NCBI GenBank assembly: GCA_013350335.1
Contig: CM023540.1
Location: 47,103,222-47,167,221, forward strand
Reading direction: 5' to 3'
Origin: Chimonanthus salicifolius
Lineage: Eukaryota; Streptophyta; Magnoliopsida; Laurales; Calycanthaceae
DNA: 64,000 nt
Each line of letters opens with the position of its first letter. Positions within the stretch are counted from its first letter, which is position 1. The notes under the pieces were generated by a model, which saw nothing but the letters and a program-made list of their open reading frames with translations, did not search any database and was not told where the DNA came from. A program made the translations under genes and the position numbers. Of this stretch, positions 24,516 through 37,060 are shown piece after piece.

Positions 24516-27500
24516 ATTACTTTACAGGGATGCTAGTTTCAATAATATTCATGGTGAAATTCCATCCTATTTACCCCCCAGTGTCACCCATATGTAAGTT
24601 GTTTTTCATCAAAGGATTTTCTCATCTCTTTGTTCTTCTGTTCAAAGTTTATATCAAATGTATGATTGGCATTGTGACTTCTCTCACCAAGCAGAAATTT
24701 GGCATTCAATCAATTCACCCATAATATCCCCGCATTGGATTCCATGAATCATCTCTGCTATCTGTAAGTTGCTTCTAATCTGTGATGGCTCTTCTGTGTT
24801 TGATTTTTGAATTATGAAGTGGATTTTAATCTCTGCAACTTTTTTCATGATACAGGAATTTCAGTCACAATTCTTTGTCTGGGCCTATTGGAGATGTGTT
24901 TGTGGGTCTGGTTAATCTAAAACAAATGTAAGGTTCCACTACTTACTTCTTGGATGAATTAAACTAGAACTTGCATCCAGGGGAAAAAATGGATCATAGG
25001 ACTTTAGCTATGAACATTTTGAATCTGATCACCTACTATCTGTTGGAGATTATACTATGGCCAATATAAGTGGAATTAAAGCCTCGTCACTTTTTAGGAC
25101 CTGTAATTCTCTTAATGGTAGTTGATGATCAGATATCTTGCTTTTCTTCAACTCTGTGGTCCTGTGATACAGATGTGGGGGTCTAATGGTATGTGATTCA
25201 ATTTCGGTTATAATCTCCTTCAAAAATATGTGAAAGTGTAACCAATGTCACTCACAAGAACCACTAATTATATGAATGGTAATGAGCAGGTATCTTGCTC
25301 TCTTTTTTTTTAATAAAAATCTACTTTTGAGATACTATGGTTGTCTAATGAGAGAGAAATTTCAAACACAAGTTTGGTGGTTGATTTTATAAACTAGACA
25401 AGTATATAAAGCTTTAGTCTAGCCTAAATTGATGAATTCTCGAGTATCCATTTGAATCTTATTGTTTCTTGAAATTGCTTTCCTGCAACTTTACAAAAAG
25501 GGGTTATGTTGCAAGGATAGGGGTGGGGTACCTGTTGATAAAAGCCAAGATTTTGCCAGTAATGAAGTTCTCTCATGATTCACTGAATAGAACCTAAAAG
25601 GAAATGCTCATCCATTTAAAATCTGATATAAATGGTTGCATTGATTAAAATATACTACAATCATTTCAGGGATTTATCTTACAATGATTTCACTGGAGAT
25701 CTGCCAAGTTCATTTAGTACATTGACAAACCTTACTGAGCTGTAAGTGTACTGTGTTTTTTTTCCCACTTAACAAACTCATGTTTCTATTTCTTACAATG
25801 TCATCATCTCTGCCAGTTTCTTACAGAACAACAAATTTACTGGAGCCATTAGCTTCCTAGCACACCTCCCGTTTTCTGTTCTGTATGTCTCTTAAAACCG
25901 TTCCTCCTCTCTGATATGTCTGTTTAATAGCCTTGTTGTGGTGCTTATTGAACTGTTTGTTTTCTCAGTGACATTCAAAACAACAACTTCAGTGGTATTC
26001 TCCCAGTGCAGTTTGACGTCATTCAGAATCTACGGTAAGAAATGGCAACAATGATGACTTTCTCATTTTGCATGTTTCTATTTATTATGAGACAGGACTT
26101 ACTGATCATTTATTACTATTACTAGCATTGAGGGAAATATGTTTATGATTGGAGCTGGCCATCCCGCAGCAGCCATGCCTCCTAAAAACTTGTCAACAGA
26201 ACAGAACAGCAGTAGCTTTAAACCACTTGGTATGAGAAGTGCTTCAACAAACTATCATTCCCAGAAAGCTGATATCCATAGTCAGAGAAGGCTGGTTCCT
26301 GCAGCAACTGCTTCTATAGCTGGTGCAGTAGTGCTAGTAGCATTTTGTGTGGCGACCCTCATTACAATCTACATCTGTATATCAAACAAATCTCAACTCA
26401 AAAAGATGGAGAGGATCTGCAGCACCTTGCGCTGTCTTTCTACTAGTAAATCTGTGAAAAGTAGCACTCTTATCCCCTCAAGTTTGTATCTTTTAATATA
26501 CATTTCATGATAAATCATCATCATAATCAAAGCCATATCACATATTTTAATTTTGAAGTTTACTAGCCCGCACTTGTCAATATCTTTATGAAGAAAAAAT
26601 CTATAAAAATTGTTTCCTTTTATCCATTGTTTATGTTACATGAATTGGTTTTTCCTTCTGCAGCACCAAGAGAGAGCAGGGAGCAACCACCTGAGGATTC
26701 TTTTCATATCCATCAAAGGTCTATACACTTCATCTTGCATGGCAGAGCAAACAGCATATCTAGAAGAATCCTTCCAGAGAGAGACAAAACCTTAACAAAC
26801 CTCACTTCATATTCCATTGCCGACCTTGAAGTTGCCACAAGAAACTTCAGTGAAAAAAGCCTCATTAAACATGGTTCACTTTGCTCTGTTTACGAAGGAG
26901 TGTTCCCTAACAACCAGGTAAGGTATCGACCTGATTTATCTTTAGAATATTCTTGTAAGTAAGACACCCTATTGACTACCTATTGGAACACGGTGTTTCA
27001 ATAGAAAGAGATGTTGTTCTTGTTCTTTTGTACATTTTGACTATCCAGAGGTGAAAAATGAGGCCCACATCCGATTTTGTCAAAAAAATAAGAAAAAAAG
27101 AAATCGGTGTTGTAATCATTGGCCCATGTTTTGCTATATTTCTCATCTATTGTTCTTGCGAGTTTTGGCATACAGATTTTAGCTGTGAAGAAAATAAACA
27201 TGATGCCACTGGATGTCCATGAAGAAGAACAATTTTTAAAGATAATCCAGAAAATGTCTCATTTGAGGCATCCAAATGTTGAAAGCCTTTTAGGCTACTG
27301 TATGGATCAATGGCATTACATTCTTGTGTATGAATATGCTGGAAACTTGTCACTTGAAGATGCATTGCATTCTCCTCAAGCTGCCATCCTTCCTCTGTCA
27401 TGGAATGCTCGTGTTAGGATTGCGTTTGGTGTAGCTTCTGCTTTAAGGTAAGTACAGTGAGTGCATGAGTGGGAGGAATTGTTTTATTTTCCATGTAACT

Positions 27501-29223
27501 AACCAGTTATTTTTTTAATTTTTTCCTGTTCTTTCGGTGGCTCAGTTACTTACACTCGACGTGCTCACCTCCTGTAGCACATGGTAGCATAACGGCCTCC
27601 AATGTCTTGCTTGATAAGGAGCTCATGCCTCTTGTCAGTGACTGGGGGCTGGATGCTCTGAGGTTCCTCACATGTTATAAGGTTACCATTGATTGGCATG
27701 GGTTTTTCTTTTCTTTTCTTTTCTTTCGTTCTTTTTTTTTTTTGAAGTTATAAATGTGTCTCTTGAACTGGACCTAGACTGCAAGGTTACTACCGATATT
27801 ACTGTGCACCTCATGGTTGTCTTTATGTAATGGTCATGGCTTTGGTAACAGAACGTTGAACTGCCCTTGGACTGTAAGGGTTACACAGCTCCTGAATTTG
27901 GCAAGCCAGACTTTGATGAGACAAAGTGCGACATTTATGCCTTTGGAGTATTACTGCTGGCACTCTTAACTGGGAGGAAGCCTCGTAACAGGTCTGCCAT
28001 TTAATCCATACAGTGTTTTCCATAATCCAATTTATTCTGGATGTCAACACAGAATGCATATAACCATTATAAAGAAAATTCATATTTCAAAGATGAATAT
28101 ATTTCTGGAGATGTAGATAAACTTTCCTGTAACTACTGTTCATTATGAATTAAAATTTATGCAATAATATTTTCTTTTTTTTTTGGAATATCTTTAGATT
28201 GTTGTGGAGTGCAATATTGTTCCTTCTCGGGCACTCAACAAGAATCCATGTACTAGTTAAGTGCCTTTCAATAGATTTCATGGATTTTTAATCCTCTTTT
28301 GTTATGGTGATAGTTCACTGGTAAGAGAGCAGAAGTCTTTGGTGAAATGGGCTTCAACCTACCTGCAAGATTATCAGTGTTTGGAAGAGATGGTTGATCC
28401 AACAATTAGGGGCAGCTGCTGCTCCATAGCTCTGCCTCAGTTTGCTAATGTGATCGCCTTGTGTATTCGGGTATTATTTCAACTAAAATAATGTCAAATG
28501 AATCTCTATTTTCATAAGAATCAATAAAATAGTAGTCCAACTTAATTGGATCAACTTAGTACAGAACCACACTAGTACTACTACCGTCTTAAAATTGAAC
28601 TGAATCAAAACTTGCTTAGGTTCTCATTGGAATTTGGATGGCCTGAAGAAACTTGATTCTGTCAAGAATCAATCACAACCCTCCTGAAGCTGTTTCGTAC
28701 GGTCAAATGCAATTGGCTCAATCAAGATTTGCTTGACAACTTGGTTCAATTCTACAAAACTCAATTAGGTTTTCAATCTACATAACTCAGTTTTCGGGAT
28801 AGGTCTGGCTTCTAGGATTTCAATCCATGACAGGCTTTTGCAGAAGTGCTTCCTCTACAATGAGAGTACCAGCTCCACACAGTGAATGGCCTAGATCATG
28901 GATAACTAAGGGGTGAAACACAGGCAGGTTTGATTTGGGTTAGGAACCAATTTGAACCCAACCTAGCTTACTTTCAGTTTATTTACAAAATGGGTAGTTA
29001 GACACATGGGTGACTACTGATCGTAGTTGACCCGAGTAGGATATTACTTTCAAGTTATGGACTGACCTAAGCACCATAACACGGTAAATTACTATCTTTT
29101 GTTTTTTTTCTTTTTGGCTTACAGACTGATCCAGAGTTACGACCACCAATCTCCCAGATTACCAAAACTCTTGCAGCTCTGATTCAAAAGCCCAGTGTCA
29201 TCAATCATAGTGATTGCATCTGA
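22608..29223 (+). CDS. STRUBBELIG-receptor-family LRR receptor-like kinase (atypical kinase)
   Basis: Sixteen coding exons: 22608-22689, 24123-24255, 24355-24426, 24528-24593, 24695-24763, 24856-24927, 25670-25741, 25817-25882, 25969-26034, 26126-26481, 26664-26917, 27176-27447, 27546-27681, 27852-27991, 28314-28470, 29125-29223. They give 703 aa in one frame. Order: signal peptide (1-21), SRF N-domain with [20 protein letters not shown], about seven leucine-rich repeats, a Ser-rich juxtamembrane stretch, a transmembrane helix (about 293-317), cytosolic linker, and a kinase domain from about 412 to the end. Lys441 of AVKK is kept, but the glycine loop is reduced (KHGSLCSVY), the HRD motif reads HGS (539-541), and DFG reads DWG (559-561); APE is kept (585-587). 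SRF proteins are plasma-membrane receptors for cell-surface and tissue-shaping signals, and Arabidopsis STRUBBELIG works without kinase activity. The exact member is not assigned. Confidence 0.93.
22690..24122 (+). other. First coding intron of the receptor-kinase gene
   Basis: 1,433 bp between the signal-peptide exon and the N-domain exon. No transposon protein or structural RNA is recognisable, although its more balanced base composition from about 23160 to 23900 suggests an old insertion. Confidence 0.4.
24481..24514. repeat. (CT)17 microsatellite beside an acceptor site
   Basis: 34 bp CT tract in the intron before the exon at 24528, only 13 bp upstream of it, so it may serve as part of the polypyrimidine tract. 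Confidence 0.95.
24928..25669 (+). other. Receptor-kinase intron, no gene
   Basis: 742 bp intron between two leucine-rich-repeat exons. AT-rich, and nothing recognised. Confidence 0.5.
28471..29124 (+). other. Last intron of the receptor-kinase gene
   Basis: 654 bp. The part from about 28920 to 29060 carries TTGAACCCAACCTAGC and GTTGACCCGAGT words resembling decayed repeats elsewhere in the window. No coding sense. Confidence 0.4.
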
Positions 29224-31175
29224 AGGCTTGAGAGACACTTAGTTCCAGATTACATGTAGCTTGTGTAATCAGATATCTGTAAAGCTTCTATTTCGGGTGG
29301 CCTGTTCTTGTCTTTGTAAGTAGGTGTTTTTCCTGTGGCTGATTTCTAGTTGATGTTGATGGTTGACATTGTGTAAAGCATCAAATGCAGAATGCAGATT
29401 AATACGAAGATCTCACAAAACCTTTCAAAAAAAAAAAAATAAGACCTTGTTTCTTGTGGAGACATAAATATCACATTAATAAAAATTCAGATACAAGGAA
29501 TAGGGGGGAGAGTACAAGAGGTGTGTACAACCTCACCCACCAAAAGAGTAAAAAAAAAAAAACAGAAAGGTTACACAGTACGCCCCAGTCCTCTGTGACA
29601 GGGGACAAGCTCAGCTCAGACTCAAATGAACGCCTCCTTCCAAGAGACAGTAGGCGTAGCAACAAACAGCTACCAATGGTGTAATACAACGACTCTCGCC
29701 ACTCAAGATGCACAACCATCACACCCGAACATCATCCTGAGAATATTCAATCGTGAAAATCCCCACTGCTGAGAACTTTTATGTATAATTAGTAAACCAT
29801 CAGTGTCTATAAATACATAGATTTTAACTCCCTGAAGAAAAATGAAAATGATAATTCTCCAGCTTATGACAATGAAAAGTAGTCTATGGGCAATGAGCTG
29901 CACCTTTCAGTGATGGAACATGCTCATGAAATGCTAGAATGGATGATTCTATAGAGTTTTCCTTCATTAGTACCCACCTAAATGGTACCCATTTTCTCTT
30001 AAGCAGACTCAATTTTTTTTAGCAAATTGACTCAATTTTTCCTAAGACCTGTCGATGTTAAAGAAAATATTTAATTAAATCTACTTAAAGGTAAAAATTA
30101 TTTTCAAGAAATATGCAAATCAACAAATATAAAACCATAAAAATGGATAGTTGAATCTAGAAAATTATGTTTCTAGATTAAAGTTAACTCAAATAAAAAA
30201 AATTATCATTCAAGTAATTGATCAATAATCCTTATCACAGATAGTAGGAGTTTTAATTTTTTTTTTTCGAAGAAATTTATAAAATAGAAACAAAAATAAA
30301 CTATCAAACTTTTCTAGACGATTAATCTATTGTTCTCATCATTACCAGGACACAATAAGTTGGTCCAACAATTATCTATCCTTTTAAACTACAAATATTG
30401 TGTTAATAAAAAGAAGAGGACCTTAAATAGGAGACAATTACATGCTAGTAGAGGGTGGCAATGAGTTGGGTTGGATCAGATTTAAGTTAAGTTAGAACAT
30501 GGATAATGACAAATTTTCTATCTGAACAAAATAAATTGAACTAAAATTTTAATTATTGATTCAATCCGACTCGACTCACATTTTTATAAAACTTTAAAAA
30601 ATATAAAAATAAGAAGAAAAATATCTTTAATAAAAAATAAAAAATAAAAGGACTTTTATTTCAAGTAGTGTTATTAGGCTATAAAAATTGATATATTTAT
30701 TCCATTGAAACTTCTCTGGTATTACGAGAATTGTTGGGAGAGGAGATAAGCATTTTTTTTTTTTTTCACCTAGATGAAATCAAGATGAGACAAGTAACTT
30801 GTCAGAGATCGAAAATCAGAGCTACTGACATGCTTTACTATAATACGAGCAACTAAGTAATGCAGTTTGGAATGTGTGATCTTTTGTATTTTTCTGATCC
30901 CTGACAGCACTGACTATGTGGGTTAGGCGGTGGACGCTCCAAAAAATTAATTCGATTAGAGAAAATATCTCAAAGATACCCGTTAAAAAATTAACATACT
31001 ATCACAAACAATGAGACAAATTCTTTTTATCTTTTATTTTCTATTAAAAATTCAAGTAAAATAAGTCAAGTTGTTTTGATAATTTTAAAACTCCATTCGA
31101 GTCACAGACAAAAATCTTTCGTCATCCAAAACCTACTTGACCCATTACCACTCCCACATGGGCCCATACTTTTAA
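29224..31175. other. Intergenic DNA after the receptor-kinase gene
   Basis: The first 200 bp are likely the 3' UTR. On the minus strand the segment around 29450-29560 reads like the untranslated 3' part of a plant LINE (a TACACACCTCTTGTACTC stretch followed by TATTAATGTG), but no poly-A tail or coding part is visible. The rest is AT-rich with no gene. Confidence 0.4.
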
Positions 31176-31199
31176 AAGTGATTTCACAAAGGCCTTTCC

Positions 31200-31398
31200 A
31201 AAGTACATTACTGTAGTTCAACTGGTTGTATCACACCTCAAGAAGCGGAATGTTGAAGATTCAAGCTCCCATTGTCTAACTTTGGTGTGCTCAAAAGGTC
31301 GTGGGCTCACCTGTAAGAGCTTCACTGTATTCCACAATTTTCCACACTTAAATTAAAAAACAAAAAAATAAAGTTCAAACTTTATAAAAAAAAAGAGT
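31200..31398 (+). mobile_element. tRNA-derived SINE
   Basis: A box-like TAGTTCAACTGG (31214-31225) and B box-like GATTCAAGCTC (31258-31268) are 32 nt apart, the pol III promoter layout of a tRNA-derived SINE. The element ends in an A-rich tail near 31386-31395. Flanks at 31176-31199 and 31399-31422 are imperfect direct repeats (GTGATTTCACAAAGGCCTT versus GTAATTTCACAGAAGCCTT), consistent with an aged target duplication made by LINE machinery. Confidence 0.6.
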
Positions 31399-31560
31399 TA
31401 CGAGTAATTTCACAGAAGCCTTGCCCAGGTCAGAGTTCAGATCTGACTATATGATGATATATTAAAATCACAAGACAAAAAAAAAATTAAAAATAAAAAT
31501 ACAACCAAAATACATAAAAAAATAAACATGGGTAAAAGCCCAACATACCTCTTAACAGAC

Positions 31561-31766
31561 TTGGGCTGCGTTTGGATGAGGGGGCCAAAGGGTAATAAGG
31601 GATAACCCCTCATTACCCTTATTTGGTAATAAATGAATAAGAGTAAAAAATCAACCTTTTACCTTTACCCTCTCCTTTTAAATACACTTCGGAACAAGGG
31701 GTACTCATTTTAGGATGCATCCCCTTGATCACCCACCTAAATGCACTCCCCACGAACACAGCCCAA
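31561..31766. mobile_element. MITE with TTGGGCTGYGTTYG terminal inverted repeats
   Basis: The left end TTGGGCTGCGTTTGGATG and the right end, reverse-complemented, TTGGGCTGTGTTCGTGGG form inverted repeats around a 206 bp non-coding body. A related body and ends occur at 47327-47508, and the window's last 40 bases start a third. The end sequence resembles hAT-type MITEs; no target duplication could be fixed. Confidence 0.6.
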
Positions 31767-31770
31767 AGTA

Positions 31771-33282
31771 AAAACACAAGTCCCAGTTAATGGAACAGAA
31801 ATCTTGTTTAAGCCCATTTATTTTCGTCAAACACAAACCAATAAAATAAATGAACTCTACTTTTATATCACCATTTTGACATGTTAAAAAAATCATTTTT
31901 ATATAAAAAGGTTTCTAATGTCAGTTACCTAAGAAATCCTTTCTATAAAATTTACCATCCCCATTCTTATGTCATTTTTCCTCTTATGAAAGGAAACTTA
32001 TTCAACACAAGGTCACTGACAACAGTCAAAAGTCAAAACTACTCACCTAGTGGGGCGGGCTCATTCACCATCCACATCAACTGCAAGAGGGATTTTAAAA
32101 AACCAGAAAAAATCTGTTGTGAACTAGTTCACATTAATCTTTCGTAAATAGACCTTGAATTTAGTAATTTAACAAAAGTAAAATCTGACATTTCCATTAT
32201 CATCCAACCAGCTTTGCTAAAGAAGTCACCAATTTCTGTGAACCAGTTGACAAACGCGATCAATAGGTGTGCCAATAGACTGGGCACAACTATAGTGTGC
32301 CAAGCAAGAGGCCAATTTTGACAATGAAAATCCAAAACCCATAACCAAATTCAACACGATTCATTTCTTTGATTTTTTTACCTCTACTAATTTTTAAAAT
32401 TCAACTATACAATTGAAAATAAACTTAATGTCTTTAAAATTTTAATGCAACACTCAATTTACAACCACTTGATCTCAATGGTCAATGTCACCAAACATCT
32501 AAAACATTCAAATAAATCATATTAAGTGATTATGACCACTAAGAACAAATGAATCAAACTTAACTTTTGAGATGAAATTTAGTCCACTAGTAGCTCATCA
32601 AGTCTACTTTCAATCTATAGTGTTGATTTTATCAAATGCATTTAAAATATAAACTATCTACATAAAATATTTGAGCCAGGTATCAAACTATGGGCTTGAG
32701 CATTGATATGTACAAACCTGATTAACAATCAGAACTATAAATGCCCAAGCTCTATTTCCCCCAACCAGGCTTTCAGGTTTTTAAGATTCCAAAGCAACAG
32801 GCATGCACCCTGTTTAACTGACTGCACTGGAAAGACATTCATCCAAGCAAGTCTTTATCCCATCTTATCTATCTATAGTCAGAACATTTTTTTTTAGGTC
32901 AAGAGGTGTTCAGGCGTCGCATCCAACTAGTCGCTAGAGGTGCTAATCAGAACAATTTTAAGGATAAAGTTGGTCAATGCCCACCCTATTCCATCAGATA
33001 TATCCACTGCATGCCTCAAATAAGAAGAATAAAAATGCTATATAAAAGGTTCAGAAGAACACTACCACCTATTTATTCAACATCCCTCAGATGTCAAAAT
33101 TCTGCATAGAGCCCATCTCTACAGCAGATAGGGAAAGAAAGGAAAACAAAGTTTGACACAAATGCAAAGCAGAATTGTATCTAATTATAAACAGCAGAAT
33201 TCAAGATTTTCCTTTACCGAGTCTCACTCACTTTCATTTGCATTAGTCTCTCTTTTTCCAACCTTCAATATTCATGACTTAA
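31771..33282. other. Intergenic DNA and 3' UTR of the RNA-binding-protein gene
   Basis: No exon between the MITE and the stop codon of the minus-strand gene at 33283. Roughly the last 150-200 bp next to the stop are likely its 3' UTR. The rest is AT-rich. Confidence 0.45.
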
Positions 33283-35306
33283 TCAACCTCGCCTGTCGGC
33301 AAAGTTGTCAGGTTCATCGTCATCCCTATAGTTGCCACTGCCCCCACCAGCACTACCATAATTATCACCACCACTAGAGCCACCATAGTTACCACCCCCA
33401 CCACCATAGCCGCCACTGCCATAGTTACCACCCCCACCACCATAGCCGCCGCCGCCACCGCCATAACCCCCACCGCCATAGCCGCCGCCGCCGCCACCAT
33501 AACCCCCACCGCCATAGCCACCGCCGCTACGGAACCCACCAGTCCTATCTGTTGCGTAGTTTACTCTTACCATCCTGCCATGTAGGTCCTGAAGAAAGAT
33601 TCGAAACCTCATCAAAATTCCTAAAAATAAAAATGAAAAATAAAACAAGGAACAAGGAACCAAGCCAGAGATATCATATCAACTGGTTTACACCAACACA
33701 CCTTGCCTCTACAAAAAAACAAAGTTTACCTCTCAATGTGATTTGAGATGCTGCAGATTGCTAAATAAATCGGCATGAGTGCAAGTGTCAAGAGTGACAC
33801 AAATACAAGTGATAAGGACATCATGGGACGTCATCAAAGAATGATGCATCGAAATCTAGATTTCACCTCATCATGGTTGGATAAACTTTGGCCCAATCCC
33901 TACATATCTGACCATTGATAAAGACAAATACAGCCATGGATAGCGCAGGTTGTGCATTGATCTAACAGAGGATTTGAAGATTCAGCTCAAGCTAACTATC
34001 CATTTACATTATTTGAGTCGTTCTTTGGTGTCATGAAGACTTTATGCTTACGTGTCATTCTTCTTTTTTAATCACTTTGATTAATCGTAAGTGTGAATTT
34101 GCATAAGTTTTTGTTTTATTCTTTGCTTTATCTTATTTTTTCTCTCTACCATCTTATGTAAATCATGGATATAGATTGCATGTCATTTTAGGATTCACCA
34201 CACAATTCACATTCTCATAAAGGTATCCACCATCTAGAATAATTTAAGAAATAAAAGCATACATAGAGAACAGGTGCAAGTTTCCGACATAGGTGCACCA
34301 CTCATCTCAGTGTGTCCATCCAACACTAAATTGATACCAACCTTTAAGTCTTCAACTAATACAAAGCTCATGTTTATCTAATATATACTGTTTACATAAA
34401 TTAATACACAGCCTATTTAATGCAAGTTTCTATGTTGACATCAATCCCCTAAAGGGCACATGTATCTTCTATTGAAGAAAATGGAACAAACGACAAGCAA
34501 TCACTTCCAAATACATAAAAGACATTGCAAAACCACCCTGATTTTACCATACTGATCAATAAAGCATATAGAAAATGCATGAAAAGGACTTAGAGAAATC
34601 CCTCCAAGGAAAACACGAGTATTTTCAAGGGAATGTGTTTATGTGACAGGAATCTAGAGATATTGTATCTAATTAATGCCTAACAAACTAGTTACTACTA
34701 TATTGTGACTATTATATACATCATTACCATTAAATAACCATTGGCAAGTGATCAATTTACGATTCTCTGGCCAAGCTACATGGGTAACAATTATACAAGT
34801 CCACACCGGTCTTACCTTACTATCCATTGCATTCATTGCAGAAGTTGCTTCCTCGTTGGATGGAAAACTAACAAAGCCAAATCCTCTAGATCTGCCCGTC
34901 TCTCGATCCATGATAACTCTCGCTGGACAAAAGCACCAATTGGATCAAGTGTTTTGCTGTAGTGGAAAAAATATAGAGCAGGAAAGGCAAGGACATGGCA
35001 AACCTTCAATAACTTCACCATAGCTAGAAAAAGCTTCCTTTAGACTTTGGTCATCTGTGCTGTAAGAGAGCCCTGACATTTACATAAACATAAAGACACG
35101 GTGACAAAGGAAATCATGATGTGATAAAAATGATGAATTCAAATTATCTGTACAAAGGAAAAAAGAGCACCTCCAACAAAGAGTTTGTTAGATGACATGC
35201 ATCTTATTGCCTGGTAAATCGATGGGGCGGATGCTGACAATTCTGGTCGAATATGCTTGCTTACAGTTTGTTTAAGTAGATTGCCGAAGTTACTTCTGAA
35301 AGCCAT
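33283..35306 (-). CDS. Mitochondrial glycine-rich RNA-binding protein (RRM)
   Basis: Minus-strand exons in order: 35306-35171, 35072-35004, 34922-34816 and 33588-33283. All have GT/AG junctions and join into 205 aa with stop TGA. Residues 1-39 are Arg/Ser-rich and acid-poor (MAFRSNFGNLLKQTVSKHIR), a mitochondrial presequence ending near RCMSS. One RRM spans about 40-118, with RNP2 LFVGGL (42-47) and RNP1 RGFGFVSF (81-88). Residues about 120-190 are GGYGGGG repeats and the tail is acidic (RDDDEPDNFADRRG). Plant mitochondrial GR-RBPs bind single-stranded nucleic acid, help organelle RNA processing and editing, and are often cold-induced. A short 5' UTR piece (35307-35315) joins a leader exon near 40102. 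The length is normal for the family. Confidence 0.93.
33589..34815 (-). other. Last intron of the GR-RBP gene
   Basis: 1,227 bp between the RRM exon and the glycine-rich exon. No transposon protein was recognised. Confidence 0.6.
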
Positions 35307-36214
35307 AGTTTTGACCTACATTCACAGAAAACAATAAGAAAAGTATTGCCACACAAATGTGCCAAAACACCAACCAATGCCATGAATGCTTATATTCATC
35401 TTACTTTAACAATTATAGTCATTTTATCATTAAGAGGAAAGGGAACGAACAAAAGGCAAGCATAGTCAACCAGTGCTTGTGTTAGAAAATTTGCTCTAAT
35501 GAAGGGAAAGAATCCAATACACCTCAATGCAACTACACCAATGGAATAGATATGGTTATGGTAGAAGCTAATAAAACTACAAGTACAAACAAAAAAATGC
35601 AAACTACAACCAAAAAATATAGAGAAAACAAAAATATCACAAAAAACTAGCCAATATTTTCTAAATACCAATCAATATTTTGAGGTGAAGTTTTTTTCAT
35701 TGTTTAGTTTTTTCGTAAAAATAGTATTATTTGCATTGTAACGAAGGTAAAACGCTATAAAAATAAAATTTAGGAGAAAAGATTTATTTTTTAATTTTTC
35801 TATTTTTCACATTTTTGTCATTTTTCAATTTCAAACAGAAGAAGATAATAGTTTGCATGTAAATTTAGTTACTAAAAAGATTTCTTACTTGGATCTTTTT
35901 TTCTTACTTAGATCGATGAATAATTTTTATTATATTTATTTTATTTTTTATATATTTTGTTATTTTTCAAAATAAACTATAAAAGCTATTAGGTCTATGT
36001 CGGTCTAATTCTTTAGAACATGAGTGCAAGATTGTACGAATGAAATACTTCATTATTCTTCCATCTTTGCTTCATGCTTGATGGATAATTATTAGTTTTT
36101 TATTATATATCTTAAGACTAAATAAATATTAGAATGATTAGAAATCAAAATCAGTAAGTTACTAAAAACATGATTCCGTTCAAGATCAAATAGTAAGACA
36201 TACTTGTATTAAAA

Positions 36215-37060
36215 GGGACCGATTGATGCGGTGCCATCCTGCTCTGTTTTTTCTTTACTTGTTATTTTTATTTTAGTTTGTTTTAAGTAAGGGCATTTTA
36301 AGTAAGGGTAGTTTGGTAACTTTTGTTTATTTTATTTTAAGCAATGTTAGTCCTTATATAAAGCTATGTAGCCCTTTTGGGCAAGGGACGATGAAAAGAA
36401 ATAAAATCCAGCAGTTTTACGGAAATCCTTGGCGAGAAGCTTGGCTTGATTTTGGCGTGAAGCCCTCTCCTCCGATCTTCAGGTACTCTTCCTCTTTTCC
36501 TCTCCTCTTCTTATCTCTTCTCTTCTTCTTCCCTTTTATTTTTTTTCTTGGTTTACTCAAACCCAAACCACCCATCCCTACCCCTACCGTACCCTTCCAG
36601 GACACCTGCTATTTGCTGCATCCATTACTCCCATCTGCTGTGTCGCCATCCCTTCCTTGAGTCCTACCCGACATCGCCACCCCTCCTTGGCCCCTATCCT
36701 GTTCTCGATACCCCTCCCTATCCTCTCACCTTGCTGCCGCAACCCATTTAAGTTCAATAGTGCTGCCAGACCTTGTTTTAAAACCATTTCCTAAGCCAAA
36801 CAGCCACTGCAGGTCTTTCCCAGATCCATTCAGCCACCGTTAGCCCTTTCCAAACCATACAGCCCTCACAAAGCCTTAACCCAGCCCCTACTTGTCTTGA
36901 ATCCACATATTCCAACCTTGTGTTAACAGACCTTTGTTATTCTTAATTACCAAACTGCCACTAGTCTTTTATACCCATCTAAATCCTATTTCAGTCCTAA
37001 TTGGATGTGGCTCTAAGTGCGTGTAAGATCTGATAAGCCCTTTTATTCTGAAAGGTCTTC
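36215..37060 (+). mobile_element. LTR-like segment related to the insertion in the LINE
   Basis: It has the same plan as 10217-11240: a T-rich block, a TATA-like CTTATATAAAGC at about 36354, a CTTC-rich downstream leader and a C-rich part, then AATTACCAAACTGCCA at about 36946 (also at about 11102) followed by TATACCCATCTAAATCC. No coding region or clear target duplication. Ends are approximate and the LTR assignment is inference. Confidence 0.4.

Noticed and set aside
29471..29722. 83-residue minus-strand frame suggesting a LINE 3' end
   Set aside because: Only the untranslated style of text matches; there is no RT, RNase H or poly-A tail, so it was not listed as an element.
31214..31268. 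Functional tRNA gene
   Set aside because: A and B box words are present but there is no cloverleaf with paired acceptor stem; a SINE explains it better.
33279..33539. 86-residue Ala/Val/Met-rich minus-strand frame
   Set aside because: It is an out-of-frame reading of the GGYGGGG-coding exon of the RNA-binding protein.
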